Below, in pieces: positions 55,901 to 63,267 of a DNA stretch of 64,000 nt. Under the pieces are notes generated by a model. It saw only the letters and a program-made list of their open reading frames with translations, had not been told where the DNA came from and made no database searches. Every line of letters begins with the position of its first letter. Within the stretch, counting starts at the first letter, position 1. Both the position numbers and the translations under genes were made by a program. The stretch lies in contig NZ_JACHBR010000001.1 of assembly GCF_014200435.1 (NCBI RefSeq), positions 3,007,501-3,071,500 of the forward strand, read 5' to 3'. Source of the DNA: Sphaerisporangium krabiense. GTDB taxonomy: Bacteria; Actinomycetota; Actinomycetes; Streptosporangiales; Streptosporangiaceae.

Positions 55901-56076
55901 CGCGCGTGCCGTGGCGCTTCTTCGAGGGGGCCGTGCACGCGACCGGCGTCGAAGGGCTGGCCCGGGGCCTGGCCTGGGCGAGCGGCCAGTGGGGCGACCG
56001 GCTCGCGGTCGCGGCCCTGCTGCGCGACCCGGACGCCGTGCCCCTGCTCCTCGCGGAGGCCGACCTCGACAGCTAG
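52969..56076 (+). CDS. Sacsin/Hsp90-like ATPase-domain protein
   Basis: 1035 residues. Near the N-terminus lies a GHKL-type ATP site: DRLIVELAQNAADAALRAG (the N box with its Glu and Asn), DGVLSAANTGAPLDAAGV, and SIGRFGVGFAAVVSVCDEP (the G box). This is the Bergerat fold as in Hsp90 and the sacsin N-terminus. The remaining 800 residues are Leu/Ala/Asp-rich without recognised domains. It may be a chaperone-like ATPase; function is unknown. GTG 52969 is preferred, with an in-frame GTG at 52930 as an alternative. It converges with DUF2530, the stops being seven bases apart. Confidence 0.85.
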   Translation: MTDVTVTDGATDGAADGFGAERVRATVLAAWTASPARFREDANAEEDFALGGYRDRLIVELAQNAADAALRAGVPGRLRLTLEDGVLSAANTGAPLDAAGVEGLSTLRVSGKRDETGSIGRFGVGFAAVVSVCDEPLIASRATGAVRWSRAETAALVGAEPALAAELAARGGHVPLLRLPFATEPVEVPAGYDTVVRLPLRDKAVEQAVRQMLDETGPALPLAMPALAEIEIQVGGESRAITAEGWTVMESAGDFGPEQVAELFADRPTEERARPYWLVRWAVPAAEGPLPKDVAPVVHAPTPSDEPLDLPALLIATFPLATDRRHVAPGRLADFLVERAADTYVELLRSLPRTPRLLGLVPGLMGKGELDAAIRRAILRRLPDTPLLPAISPPADADPGQADTHGPAADRPGEPPYVVSGRQAAVVEGPAEFLDKIAHAVPGLLPAGWAVRHPALTTLGVRRVELSDVIDLLSGDAVADASPAWWRELYETLPGDDREALGALPVPLADGRLVRGPRGTLLLGDGGSSLDAALLAPLGLRIVHPEAAHPLLLRLGAAEATPNSVLEDPLTRATVSESLDSADPEPVAQAVLALVEAAGLSAGEAPWLSELALRGADGELYPAGEMLLGEGSLAKLIDQDVPFGVAAPDLVERYGSRVLSAAGVLDGFAVVNDTDVLLDPDECDHELDAEDQWLEAVLDVLPETAVPPVAREFTAIRDLEYVADWPAALALLTRPPLRAALQPLRALADGEVVEAPSYTAWWLSRHPVLDGRRPTSLRLPGGDPLLYGLYGDAPAGLDATALSMLGVRTTLADLLASHGGPDELLDLLADPALEVDRAQLRALWIALAGVEPSRVAPPTAVRAVLSGRIVVADAEDGHPIGGNGPGDTVEGLTSAGAPVVVEAPDLLALVAARPLVLAPFDLAEALSELLDLPVAGEEVTGEVTSSGEERPVPAQVRSLLPSAPATYVEHAALTVDGARVPWRFFEGAVHATGVEGLARGLAWASGQWGDRLAVAALLRDPDAVPLLLAEADLDS

Positions 56077-56082
56077 GGGACG

Positions 56083-56367
56083 CTACGACGGCGTGTGGCC
56101 GGGCACCGACCGGCCCGCGCGGTCGTCGTCCGGCATCTCGGCGGGCGGAGGGGCCGCGTGCCGGTCGCGGCGCCAGACGTAGAAGCAGCCGAACAGCCCG
56201 AGCCCGATGCCCGCCACGCACGTCCAGATCCACCAGCCGTGCTCGGCGGGCACCCCGAGGACGAGCAGCACGACCAGCGCGACCACCCACAGGCCCGTGC
56301 CCACGAGGATCGCCGCGGTGTCGTTGGTCTTCAACGGGGCAAGATCCGGGGGGCGCGGCTCGTTCAC
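56083..56367 (-). CDS. DUF2530 small membrane protein
   Basis: 94 residues. NEPRPPDLAPLKTNDTAAIL is the family's start, followed by two spans (VGTGLWVVALVVLLVLGVPA, then WWIWTCVAGIGLGLFGCFYV) and a basic, Pro-rich tail. Function unknown. GTG 56367 gives the conserved N-terminus. It is divergent from the purine permease. Confidence 0.88.
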   Translation of the reverse strand: MNEPRPPDLAPLKTNDTAAILVGTGLWVVALVVLLVLGVPAEHGWWIWTCVAGIGLGLFGCFYVWRRDRHAAPPPAEMPDDDRAGRSVPGHTPS

Positions 56368-56511
56368 GCAGTCCAGCCTAGGCGAGAACCCCCGGCGAGG
56401 GGTCCACCGGGCCTTCGTCAGGACCCGAACCGCGCACAAGTTGGTCTCGAAAGGACTACGAGCAGGTCAGAGCTCTTCTCCGTTCTGACAGCGAGGTGCG
56501 AATCTGCCCGC

Positions 56512-57984
56512 GTGAGTGAGATAACCGCCCCTGCATCCCCGTCGTCCGGATTCCGCGACCGGCTCGACCGGTACTTCCACATCAGCGAGCGGAACTCGAC
56601 GCTGAACCGCGAGATCCGCGGCGGTCTGGCCACGTTCTTCACGATGGCCTACATCGTCGTGCTCAACCCGCTGATCCTCGGCGGGGTCAAGGACGCCGAC
56701 GGGCAGTACCTCGGCGACGGGACCACCCAGAACATCGCCCTCATCGCCGCGGCCACCGCGCTGACGGCGGGCGTTCTCACGATCCTCATGGGCGTCGTGG
56801 CCAAGGTGCCGTTCGCCCTGGCGGCCGGGCTCGGCCTGAACGCCTTCGTCGCCTTCGGGCTGGCTCCCACCATGTCGTGGGAGGACGCGATGGGCCTGAT
56901 CGTGCTGGAGGGCATCGTCATCACGATCCTCGTGCTGACCGGGTTCAGGACGGCCGTCTTCCACGCCATCCCCGCCCAGCTCAAGACCGCGATCAGCGTG
57001 GGCATCGGCCTCTTCATCGCCCTGATCGGGTTCGTGGACTCCGGCTTCGTCCGCAAGGCCGCGGGGACGCCGCTGGAGCTCGGCATCGGCGGCTCGCTGT
57101 CGAGCTGGCCGATCTTCGTCTTCGTGATCGGCCTGCTGATCACCGTCCTGCTCGTGGCGCGCAAGGTGAAGGGCGCGATCCTGCTCGGCATCGTCGCCAC
57201 CACGGTCCTGGCGATCCTGGTCGAGGCCGTCGCCAAGGTCGGGCCGTCCGCCGGAGGCAAGAACCCGCTCGGCTGGAGCCTGGTCACCCCCACCATGCCC
57301 GACAAGATCGTCGGCGTGCCGGACCTCAGCCTGTTCGGCCAGTTCAGCCTGTTCGGCTCGTTCACCAAGATCAGCGCCGTGCTGGCCGTCATGTTCGTGT
57401 TCACGCTGCTCATCACGGACTTCTTCGACACGATGGGGACGATCGTCGGCGTCGGCGGCCAGGCGGGCCTGGTCGACGCGGACGGCACGCTGCCCCGCAC
57501 CCGCGAGATCCTGCTGATCGACTCGGTCGCGGCGGCGGCCGGCGGCGCGGCGTCCACCTCCTCCAACACCACCTACATCGAGTCGGCGGCCGGCGTCGGC
57601 GAGGGCGCCCGCACCGGCCTCGCCAGCGTGGTCACCGGCATCCTCTTCCTCCTGGCCGCCTTCCTCTCCCCCCTCGCCAACGTCGTCCCCTACGAGGCCG
57701 CCGCCCCCGCCCTGGTCGTCGTCGGCTTCCTCATGCTGACCGCCATCCGCCAGATCGACTTCACCGACTACGAGATCGCCATCCCGTCCTTCCTGACGAT
57801 CGTCCTGATGCCCTTCACCTACTCGATCAGCAACGGCATCGGCGCGGGCTTCATCACCTACGTCATGATCAAGCTGGTCAAGGGCAAGGCGCGCGAGGTG
57901 CACCCTCTGCTGTGGCTCGTGACCGCACTATTCGTGATCTACTTCGCCATGGGGCCGATCAAGATCCTCTTTGGGTTGACCTGA
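56512..57984 (+). CDS. NCS2-family purine permease (AzgA type)
   Basis: 490 residues. FHISERNSTLNREIRGGLAT and FFTMAYIVVLNPLILGG open the family signature. GLGLNAFVAFGLAPTMSWED, ITDFFDTMGTIVGVGGQAGL and STSSNTTYIESAAGVGEGAR are the AzgA-like substrate-binding segments. About thirteen spans are expected. It probably imports hypoxanthine, guanine or adenine in symport with protons. GTG 56512 precedes the conserved region; its ribosome-binding site (GAGGTG) is rather far. No purine riboswitch is visible upstream. Confidence 0.93.
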   Translation: MSEITAPASPSSGFRDRLDRYFHISERNSTLNREIRGGLATFFTMAYIVVLNPLILGGVKDADGQYLGDGTTQNIALIAAATALTAGVLTILMGVVAKVPFALAAGLGLNAFVAFGLAPTMSWEDAMGLIVLEGIVITILVLTGFRTAVFHAIPAQLKTAISVGIGLFIALIGFVDSGFVRKAAGTPLELGIGGSLSSWPIFVFVIGLLITVLLVARKVKGAILLGIVATTVLAILVEAVAKVGPSAGGKNPLGWSLVTPTMPDKIVGVPDLSLFGQFSLFGSFTKISAVLAVMFVFTLLITDFFDTMGTIVGVGGQAGLVDADGTLPRTREILLIDSVAAAAGGAASTSSNTTYIESAAGVGEGARTGLASVVTGILFLLAAFLSPLANVVPYEAAAPALVVVGFLMLTAIRQIDFTDYEIAIPSFLTIVLMPFTYSISNGIGAGFITYVMIKLVKGKAREVHPLLWLVTALFVIYFAMGPIKILFGLT

Positions 57985-58350
57985 CAGCGACCTTCCGGGG
58001 CCGTTGTGGAGGACGTGAAGCACTTGCCGCGACGGCCCTCGCGTCGGCTTCTCCGTTGTGCGAGGGGACAGAGCGATGGATCACGTTCCGCTGAAGTAGG
58101 AGAACGGAGCCACGGATACACCTTCGGACACGGCTCTGTCGTCCTCCTCGCCGGCGTCGGGGTCCAGTTCCCCGGCCCACACTGAGCGCATGGACCACAC
58201 GGAGAAGCCTGCATGGAAGTCGAATCCGATGTCCGATGGCTCGCTCGTGTACCATTCCGACGCTCGAACGCCTCGCTGCGGCGTTGGAGTTGCGGCTCAG
58301 CGTTCAGCTGGAGCCACGGCGCCAGGCGAGCTGATGGCGGCGGTGAGGTC
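57985..58350. other. Gap holding a decayed gene end
   Basis: This 366-bp interval lies between the purine permease and the rRNA methyltransferase. Its right part (58215-58334) reads as the tail of an XRE-type regulator without a start. The left part (57985-58200) shows only a weak inverted repeat (GAGCC and GGCTC near 58107-58136); no other gene is visible. Confidence 0.55.
58215..58334 (+). pseudogene. Remnant of an XRE-family regulator C-terminus
   Basis: From 58251 one frame reads TIPTLERLAAALELRLSVQL and ends EPRRQAS-stop at 58334. This is the typical C-terminal half of an XRE/antitoxin helix-turn-helix, where SGRxxPTIPTLERLAAAL precedes a short strand. Upstream of 58251 the expected helix-turn-helix is not readable in this frame, and no start exists, so the gene is broken or only its end remains. 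Confidence 0.5.
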
Positions 58351-59508
58351 TCAGCGCTTCACGGCGCGGAGGATGACGAACTTCGGGTTGCTGGCCGCTG
58401 TTTCGCAGTTGCCGAAGAGGCGGCGGAGTTTGGTGTGGTAGGCGAGGTGGCGGTTGCCTATCACCCAGAGTTCGCCGCCGGGGCGGAGGGCGGTGCGGGA
58501 GCCGGTGAACATGCGCCAGGCCGTGGCGTCGGTCGTGGCGCGGTGGGTGTGGAACGGCGGGTTGTTCAGGATCAGGTCCACCGACGCCTTCGGGACGCCT
58601 GACATTCCGTCGGAGGCGAGCAGTTCGACCGGGGCGTCGAGGTTGGCCTTCCAGGTGGCCTCGGCGGAGGCCAGGGCCTGGTGGGACTCGTCGATGAAGA
58701 GCACCTCGGCGTCGCGGTTGTCCAGGGCCGCCGCCATCCCGAGGACGCCGTTGCCGCATCCGAGGTCCACCACCCGGTCGTGGCCCCGGCGGTGCGGGAG
58801 GTTGCTCAGCAGGAAGCGGGTGCCGATGTCGAGCCGGTCGGCGCAGAAGATGCCCGCGTGGTTCACGACGGTCCGGCCCGAGGCGACGCCGACGTCGGAG
58901 GGGAGCTCGTAGCGTCGCGGCCACGGGCTCGGGCCCGGGTTCAGGCCGGGGTCCGGCGCGCAGAAGATGAGCCGCGCCTTCTTCGCGGCGAGGGACGTGC
59001 GGGTGGGGCCGAGGATCTTCTCGAAGAGGCGCAGCGTCGAGGTGTGGATCTCGGTCACCATGCCCGTGCCCACGACGAGCGTGCCCGCGTGGACGGAGGG
59101 CGCGAGGCGGTGGAGCTGGTCCTCCAGGAGGGCCAGGCTCTTGGGCACGCGGACCAGCAGCGTGTCGACGCGCGGGGGAGGGTCGTCCCGGGTGGTCAGC
59201 AGGCGCACGGCCGCGGGGTCCACGCCGTTGCGGGCCAGGTTGGCGCGGGTGGCCTCCTGGGTGAGGAACGAGTCGGTGATCTGGACGGGACGGCGCTCGG
59301 CGAGCGCGGTGACCAGCGCGCCCCACCGGTCGCCGAGCACGACCACGGTGCCCCGCGGATCGGCGGGCGGTCCGTCGGCGCCGGCGAGATGCCGGAGCAG
59401 GTACTCGTCGGCGGCGTCCCAGGCGCGCAGCGGATCGCGAGGATCCTCGGGATGGCGGGCGAGGTCGAGCTCGCCCCATTCCGTCGTCAGCCGCTCCACC
59501 GCGCCCAC
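58351..59508 (-). CDS. rlmG: 23S rRNA (guanine-N2) methyltransferase, RlmG/RsmC type
   Basis: 385 residues in two Rossmann-like halves. The N-terminal half (GTVVVLGDRWGALVTALAER) is a degenerate methyltransferase domain. The C-terminal half is active: VVDLGCGNGVLGMAAAL is the SAM loop and DLILNNPPFHTHRATTD carries the NPPF catalytic motif of N2-guanine methyltransferases. By family it modifies G1835 of 23S rRNA (E. coli numbering) or a similar guanine; RsmC-like 16S activity cannot be excluded. ATG 59508 is the natural start. Divergent from the AraC gene. Confidence 0.9.
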   Translation of the reverse strand: MGAVERLTTEWGELDLARHPEDPRDPLRAWDAADEYLLRHLAGADGPPADPRGTVVVLGDRWGALVTALAERRPVQITDSFLTQEATRANLARNGVDPAAVRLLTTRDDPPPRVDTLLVRVPKSLALLEDQLHRLAPSVHAGTLVVGTGMVTEIHTSTLRLFEKILGPTRTSLAAKKARLIFCAPDPGLNPGPSPWPRRYELPSDVGVASGRTVVNHAGIFCADRLDIGTRFLLSNLPHRRGHDRVVDLGCGNGVLGMAAALDNRDAEVLFIDESHQALASAEATWKANLDAPVELLASDGMSGVPKASVDLILNNPPFHTHRATTDATAWRMFTGSRTALRPGGELWVIGNRHLAYHTKLRRLFGNCETAASNPKFVILRAVKR

Positions 59509-59676
59509 GCTAGCGACTCCCGAAGCCTGGGGAGTAATCCACGTCCCGGCGCCCGAGGGCGGACGCGCGGGGCCCGCGGCAGAGCCTTCGAGATGGGCCG
59601 CGCGGGCGTGGTGAGGGGACGGCGGACGGGCAGGCCGGGGTTAGGGTGGGGTGTGGTCGGCAAGGGGCGTCGGGGC

Positions 59677-60147
59677 GTGCCGGTGGAGCTCTTGGGGCAT
59701 CTGCGGCAGGCGCGTGACCGCATGGACCGCGATTACCGCGCGGAGCTGGACCTGGACGCGCTGGCCGCCGTCGCCGGGATCTCCAAGTACTACTTCATCC
59801 GCTGCTTCGAGGCGGCCTACGGCGAGACCCCGATGCGCTACCTCACGCGCCGCCGCCTGGAGCGCGCCCAGGACCTGCTGCGCGCGGCCAACCTGACGGT
59901 GACCGAGATCTGCATGGCCGTGGGGTTCACGAGCCTCGGCTCGTTCTCGTCGAAGTTCACGCAACTCGTCGGCGAGAGCCCGAGCGCGTACCGCGACCGG
60001 TGGGCGGCGCGCGGCCGCCCGCACATCCCCGGGTGCTACCTGTTCATGAACGGCGTGCTCGACCTGGCCGGGACGAAGGCGCCGGGGGACACGGGGCCGT
60101 CCGATTGTGCAATTTTGGAGAAGCCCAGTTCAGAGGGCCCGGAGTAG
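59677..60147 (+). CDS. AraC-family regulator, short form
   Basis: 156 residues. A double helix-turn-helix fills residues 20-115: LDALAAVAGISKYYFIRCFE, YGETPMRYLTRRRLERAQDL, LTVTEICMAVGFTSLGSFSS and KFTQLVGESPSAYRDRW. There is no sensor domain, only a short tail. It likely activates the VOC-protein gene, whose start is 11 bases downstream. GTG 59677 is preferred because AAGGGG lies nine bases upstream; GTG 59653 is also in frame. Confidence 0.9.
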   Translation: MPVELLGHLRQARDRMDRDYRAELDLDALAAVAGISKYYFIRCFEAAYGETPMRYLTRRRLERAQDLLRAANLTVTEICMAVGFTSLGSFSSKFTQLVGESPSAYRDRWAARGRPHIPGCYLFMNGVLDLAGTKAPGDTGPSDCAILEKPSSEGPE

Positions 60148-60157
60148 CTTCTCCCGC

Positions 60158-60568
60158 ATGATTACGAACATCTCGCTGACCACGGTGTACTGCCTCGACC
60201 AGGACGAGGCGCGTGACTTCTACGTCGACGTCCTCGGCTTCGTCCCGGCCGCCGACGTGTCCATGGAGGGCTTCCGCTGGGTGACCGTGTGCCACCCCGA
60301 CCACCCCGAGCTCCAGATCACGCTCATGAAGCCGGGCCCGCCGCTGGACGAGGAGGCCGCGGCCTTCTACCGGCGGCAGCTCGAGAAGGGCCAGAGCGGG
60401 GGCCTCGGGCTGGCGGTGGACGACTGCCGCAAGACCTACGAGGAGCTGACCGCCAAGGGCGTGACGTTCCTGCAGACGCCGGAGGAGCGGCCGTACGGCG
60501 TCGAGGCCGTCATGCGCGACAACCAGGGGAACTGGATCGTGCTGGTCGAGGCCAAGGCGCGAGGCTGA
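60158..60568 (+). CDS. VOC-superfamily protein (glyoxalase/bleomycin-resistance fold)
   Basis: 136 residues. ITNISLTTVYCLDQDEARDF, YVDVLGFVPAADVSMEGFRW, LQITLMKPG and LAVDDCRKTYEELTAKGVTF show the paired beta-alpha-beta-beta-beta fold. RDNQGNWIVLVEA at the end carries the usual metal-side acidic residue. The exact role (dioxygenase, isomerase or drug binding) cannot be told. It follows the AraC gene by ten bases; this AraC-VOC pair is widespread in actinobacteria. Confidence 0.93.
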   Translation: MITNISLTTVYCLDQDEARDFYVDVLGFVPAADVSMEGFRWVTVCHPDHPELQITLMKPGPPLDEEAAAFYRRQLEKGQSGGLGLAVDDCRKTYEELTAKGVTFLQTPEERPYGVEAVMRDNQGNWIVLVEAKARG

Positions 60569-60569
60569 G

Positions 60570-60955
60570 CCGGGGCCGCCCGCGACGGGGGTCGCGGGCG
60601 GTCGGCGCGGGGGTCAGCCCGTCAGGCAGGTGGCTCCGTTGAGGGAGACCTTGACGGGGGCGGTGGCGGTGCCGCCGTGTGCGGCGTTGAATCCGACCTG
60701 GGTGGCGGTGCCGGCGGGGATGGTCTTGTTCCATTGCAGGTGGGCGCCGCTGATCCGCGTCCCGTCCTGTGTCCAGGTGGCCGACCAGCCGGAGGCCAGG
60801 CGGGGCGCGGGCGAGGCGTAGTCGATGGCCAGCGTCCAGCCGTCGATCGTGGTGGTGCCGGTGTTGCGGATGGTGATCTCGGCGCTGAGCCCGGTGGTCC
60901 ATGTCGTCGCCCGGTAGGTCACCGTGCAGGTCCCGGTGGGCAGGCCCTCGCGGGC
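60570..60955. repeat. 386-bp direct repeat, copy 1
   Basis: Identical base for base, by reading, to 61838-62223 (offset 1268 bp). It covers the spacer after the VOC gene and the CBM2-coding 3' end of the first secreted protein. Confidence 0.9.
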
Positions 60956-61744
60956 CAGGGCGGACAGCGAGTCGGAGGGCAGGCTGAGGTTGTCCGCCGC
61001 GTCCCTGGCCACCACGAAGTAGAGGTAGCGCTTGCCTGTCTCCAGGCCCGACTCGGTGAAGCTGGGGTGCGCGGAGGCCGTGCGCGTGCCGACCTTGAGG
61101 TAGGTGGTCGCGGTCTTCCGGTAGAGGTCGTAGGCGGCCACGCCGACGTTGTCGGTCGAGGGCTGCCAGCAGAAGGCCACGCCGGGGTAGTCGGCCAGGC
61201 AGCCGTCCGTCAGACCGGTCGGTTTGGTCGGCGCCGCGATGTCGTCGGGGACGGGGCTCGGCGAGATGGTGGGCGTCATCCCGAGCGTCGCCACGGTTGT
61301 GATCATCTGGGACGGCAGGCTGACGTTGCCCGCGGCGTCCCTGGCCGAGACGTACATCGTGTACAGGCGGCCGTAAACGCCGGAGAAGCCGCCGATGGTG
61401 CTGGTCGTGGTGGTGCGGTAGACGAATCCGGCGGAGGTCAGCTCGTAGATGTCGTATCCGACGACCCCGGTGTCGTCGTTCGAGGGCGTCCAGCAGATGG
61501 AGGCGTACCCGGTCGGGACGGTGGGGGCCAGCGGGGGCGGGCAGGGACGCACGCCCCCGGGCTCGGTGGGCGGGGTGACGTCGCCGGCCGCGGCGGCGTT
61601 CGCGGCCTGCGGCGGGAGCGCCGCGGCCACCTGGGGTGCGGGTACCGCGAGGGCGGCCTGTCCCGCGGATCCGATCACGAGCGCGGTGGCGACGAACGCC
61701 AGGGTGAGGAGAACCGCGCTTAAGGAGTGCTTGCCGATCTTCAT
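60614..61744 (-). CDS. Secreted Fn3-Fn3-CBM2 protein, copy A
   Basis: 376 residues. A signal peptide (MKIGKHSLSAVLLTLAFVAT onward, Ala-rich) leads to two fibronectin-type-III-like modules (about 55-155 and 160-260; each has the CWTPSNDD/CWQPSTDN and RDAAGNVSLPS-type stretches). A C-terminal family 2 carbohydrate-binding module runs from residue 275: CTVTYRATTWTTGLSAEITI, GWTLAIDY, SGWSATW and LQWNKTIPAG with the surface tryptophans, and cysteines near both ends. There is no catalytic domain, so it binds cellulose or chitin rather than cutting it. ATG 61744 follows AAGGGGCGGA closely. A 15-bp palindrome lies 50 bp upstream. Confidence 0.9.
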   Translation of the reverse strand: MKIGKHSLSAVLLTLAFVATALVIGSAGQAALAVPAPQVAAALPPQAANAAAAGDVTPPTEPGGVRPCPPPLAPTVPTGYASICWTPSNDDTGVVGYDIYELTSAGFVYRTTTTSTIGGFSGVYGRLYTMYVSARDAAGNVSLPSQMITTVATLGMTPTISPSPVPDDIAAPTKPTGLTDGCLADYPGVAFCWQPSTDNVGVAAYDLYRKTATTYLKVGTRTASAHPSFTESGLETGKRYLYFVVARDAADNLSLPSDSLSALAREGLPTGTCTVTYRATTWTTGLSAEITIRNTGTTTIDGWTLAIDYASPAPRLASGWSATWTQDGTRISGAHLQWNKTIPAGTATQVGFNAAHGGTATAPVKVSLNGATCLTG

Positions 61745-61793
61745 TCCGCCCCTTGTGTCGATTGGTGTCGGCGTGGATCCCCCCGCGTAGAGC

Positions 61794-61808
61794 GTGAAGC
61801 AACTTCAC
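61794..61808. promoter_or_regulatory. Palindrome GTGAAGCAACTTCAC upstream of copy A
   Basis: Two perfect six-base arms around CAA, at the same place as in copy B (63086-63100). It is a candidate operator or leader hairpin. Confidence 0.5.
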
Positions 61809-61837
61809 CAATTCGTAAAGGGCCCGAACTTTCGTGA

Positions 61838-62223
61838 CCGGGGCCGCCCGCGACGGGGGTCGCGGGCGGTCGGCGCGGGGGTCAGCCCGTCAGGCAGGTG
61901 GCTCCGTTGAGGGAGACCTTGACGGGGGCGGTGGCGGTGCCGCCGTGTGCGGCGTTGAATCCGACCTGGGTGGCGGTGCCGGCGGGGATGGTCTTGTTCC
62001 ATTGCAGGTGGGCGCCGCTGATCCGCGTCCCGTCCTGTGTCCAGGTGGCCGACCAGCCGGAGGCCAGGCGGGGCGCGGGCGAGGCGTAGTCGATGGCCAG
62101 CGTCCAGCCGTCGATCGTGGTGGTGCCGGTGTTGCGGATGGTGATCTCGGCGCTGAGCCCGGTGGTCCATGTCGTCGCCCGGTAGGTCACCGTGCAGGTC
62201 CCGGTGGGCAGGCCCTCGCGGGC
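61838..62223. repeat. 386-bp direct repeat, copy 2
   Basis: This is the partner of 60570-60955. It covers the intergenic strip after copy B and its CBM2-coding end. The rest of the two genes has diverged. Confidence 0.9.
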
Positions 62224-63039
62224 GAGCGCCGAGAGGAAGGCGGACGGCAGGCTGATGTTGTTCGCCACGTCGCGGGCCACCACGAAGTAGTTGTAGCGCT
62301 TCCCGGCCTCCAGGCCCGACTCGGTGAAGTTCGGGGACGAGGTGGCCGTGCGGGTGCCGACCTTCAGGTAGGCGGTCGCGGTCTCGCGGTAGACGTCGTA
62401 GGCGACCACCCCGATGTTGTCGGTCGAGGGCGTCCAGCAGAACGAGACGCCCGGATAGTCGGCCAGGCAGCCGTCGACCAGGCCCGCCGGCCTCGACGGG
62501 GGCTGGATGTCGGGGAAGGCGGTCGGGGAGGGCGTCGGGGACGGCGTCATCCCGGTGACCGCGGGGACGGTGATCAGCTCGGACGGCTGGCTGACGTTCC
62601 CGGCCATGTCCCTGGCCACGACGTAGATCGTGTACATGCGGTTCAGTTCACCGCCGAATCCGCCCACGGTGGACGTCGTGGTGGCCGCCTTGACGAACCC
62701 TTCCACGTCGAGGCGATAGAGGTCGTAGCCGGCGATGCCGGAGCTGTCCGACGAGGAGTTCCAGCAGATCGAGGCGTATCCGGACTGGTAGTTCAGGGCG
62801 AGGGGCACCGGGCAGTGCCGCAGGCCCGAGGGCCGGGTCGGAGGCGTGGTGTCGTCCGCGCTCTGCGCCCGCGGAGCCGCCTGCCCGGGGACGACCTGGG
62901 CCTGTATCGGGGCCTTGGCCGCCTGCGGTGCGGGAACGGTCGCGCGGGCGGCCTGCCCCGTGGACCCGAGGACGAGCGCGGCGGCGACGAACGCCAGGGT
63001 GAGGAGAACCGCGCTTAAGGAGTGTCTGCCGAGCTTCAT
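61882..63039 (-). CDS. Secreted Fn3-Fn3-CBM2 protein, copy B
   Basis: 385 residues with the same layout as copy A: signal peptide (MKLGRHSLSAVLLTLAFVAA), Pro/Ala linker, two Fn3-like modules and a CBM2. The first Fn3 differs most from copy A. The CBM2 DNA and the stop region are identical to copy A, so that part was copied or converted recently, whereas the N-terminal two thirds diverged. Like copy A it has no enzyme domain. The ATG at 63039 follows CAAGGGGCGGA. Together the two genes form a tandem duplicate with a unit of about 1.27 kb, each with its own promoter. Confidence 0.9.
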   Translation of the reverse strand: MKLGRHSLSAVLLTLAFVAAALVLGSTGQAARATVPAPQAAKAPIQAQVVPGQAAPRAQSADDTTPPTRPSGLRHCPVPLALNYQSGYASICWNSSSDSSGIAGYDLYRLDVEGFVKAATTTSTVGGFGGELNRMYTIYVVARDMAGNVSQPSELITVPAVTGMTPSPTPSPTAFPDIQPPSRPAGLVDGCLADYPGVSFCWTPSTDNIGVVAYDVYRETATAYLKVGTRTATSSPNFTESGLEAGKRYNYFVVARDVANNISLPSAFLSALAREGLPTGTCTVTYRATTWTTGLSAEITIRNTGTTTIDGWTLAIDYASPAPRLASGWSATWTQDGTRISGAHLQWNKTIPAGTATQVGFNAAHGGTATAPVKVSLNGATCLTG

Positions 63040-63085
63040 TCCGCCCCTTGTCGATTGGCGTGGCGTGGATCCCCCCGCGTAGATC

Positions 63086-63100
63086 GTGAAGCAACTTCAC
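63086..63100. promoter_or_regulatory. Palindrome GTGAAGCAACTTCAC upstream of copy B
   Basis: Same 15 bases as upstream of copy A, 47 bp before the start. The surrounding 60 bp are also conserved between the two genes. Confidence 0.5.
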
Positions 63101-63267
63101 CAATTCGTAAAGGGCCCGAACTTTCGTGAACGGAACCACGCATGGCGAGGGACGCGCGGAAGAGAGGGCGGGCCTGCGGCGCGGGCGGGCGGCGGAAAAT
63201 TGATTGCCGACGCCGGGCGGGATGACTAGCGTCGGACGCCCTTGCCCCGGACGATCGGATAGTGCTC

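Noticed and set aside
56368..56511. Purine riboswitch in front of the NCS2 permease
   Set aside because: No three-way junction or loop-loop pattern of the purine aptamer can be found in the 144 bp.
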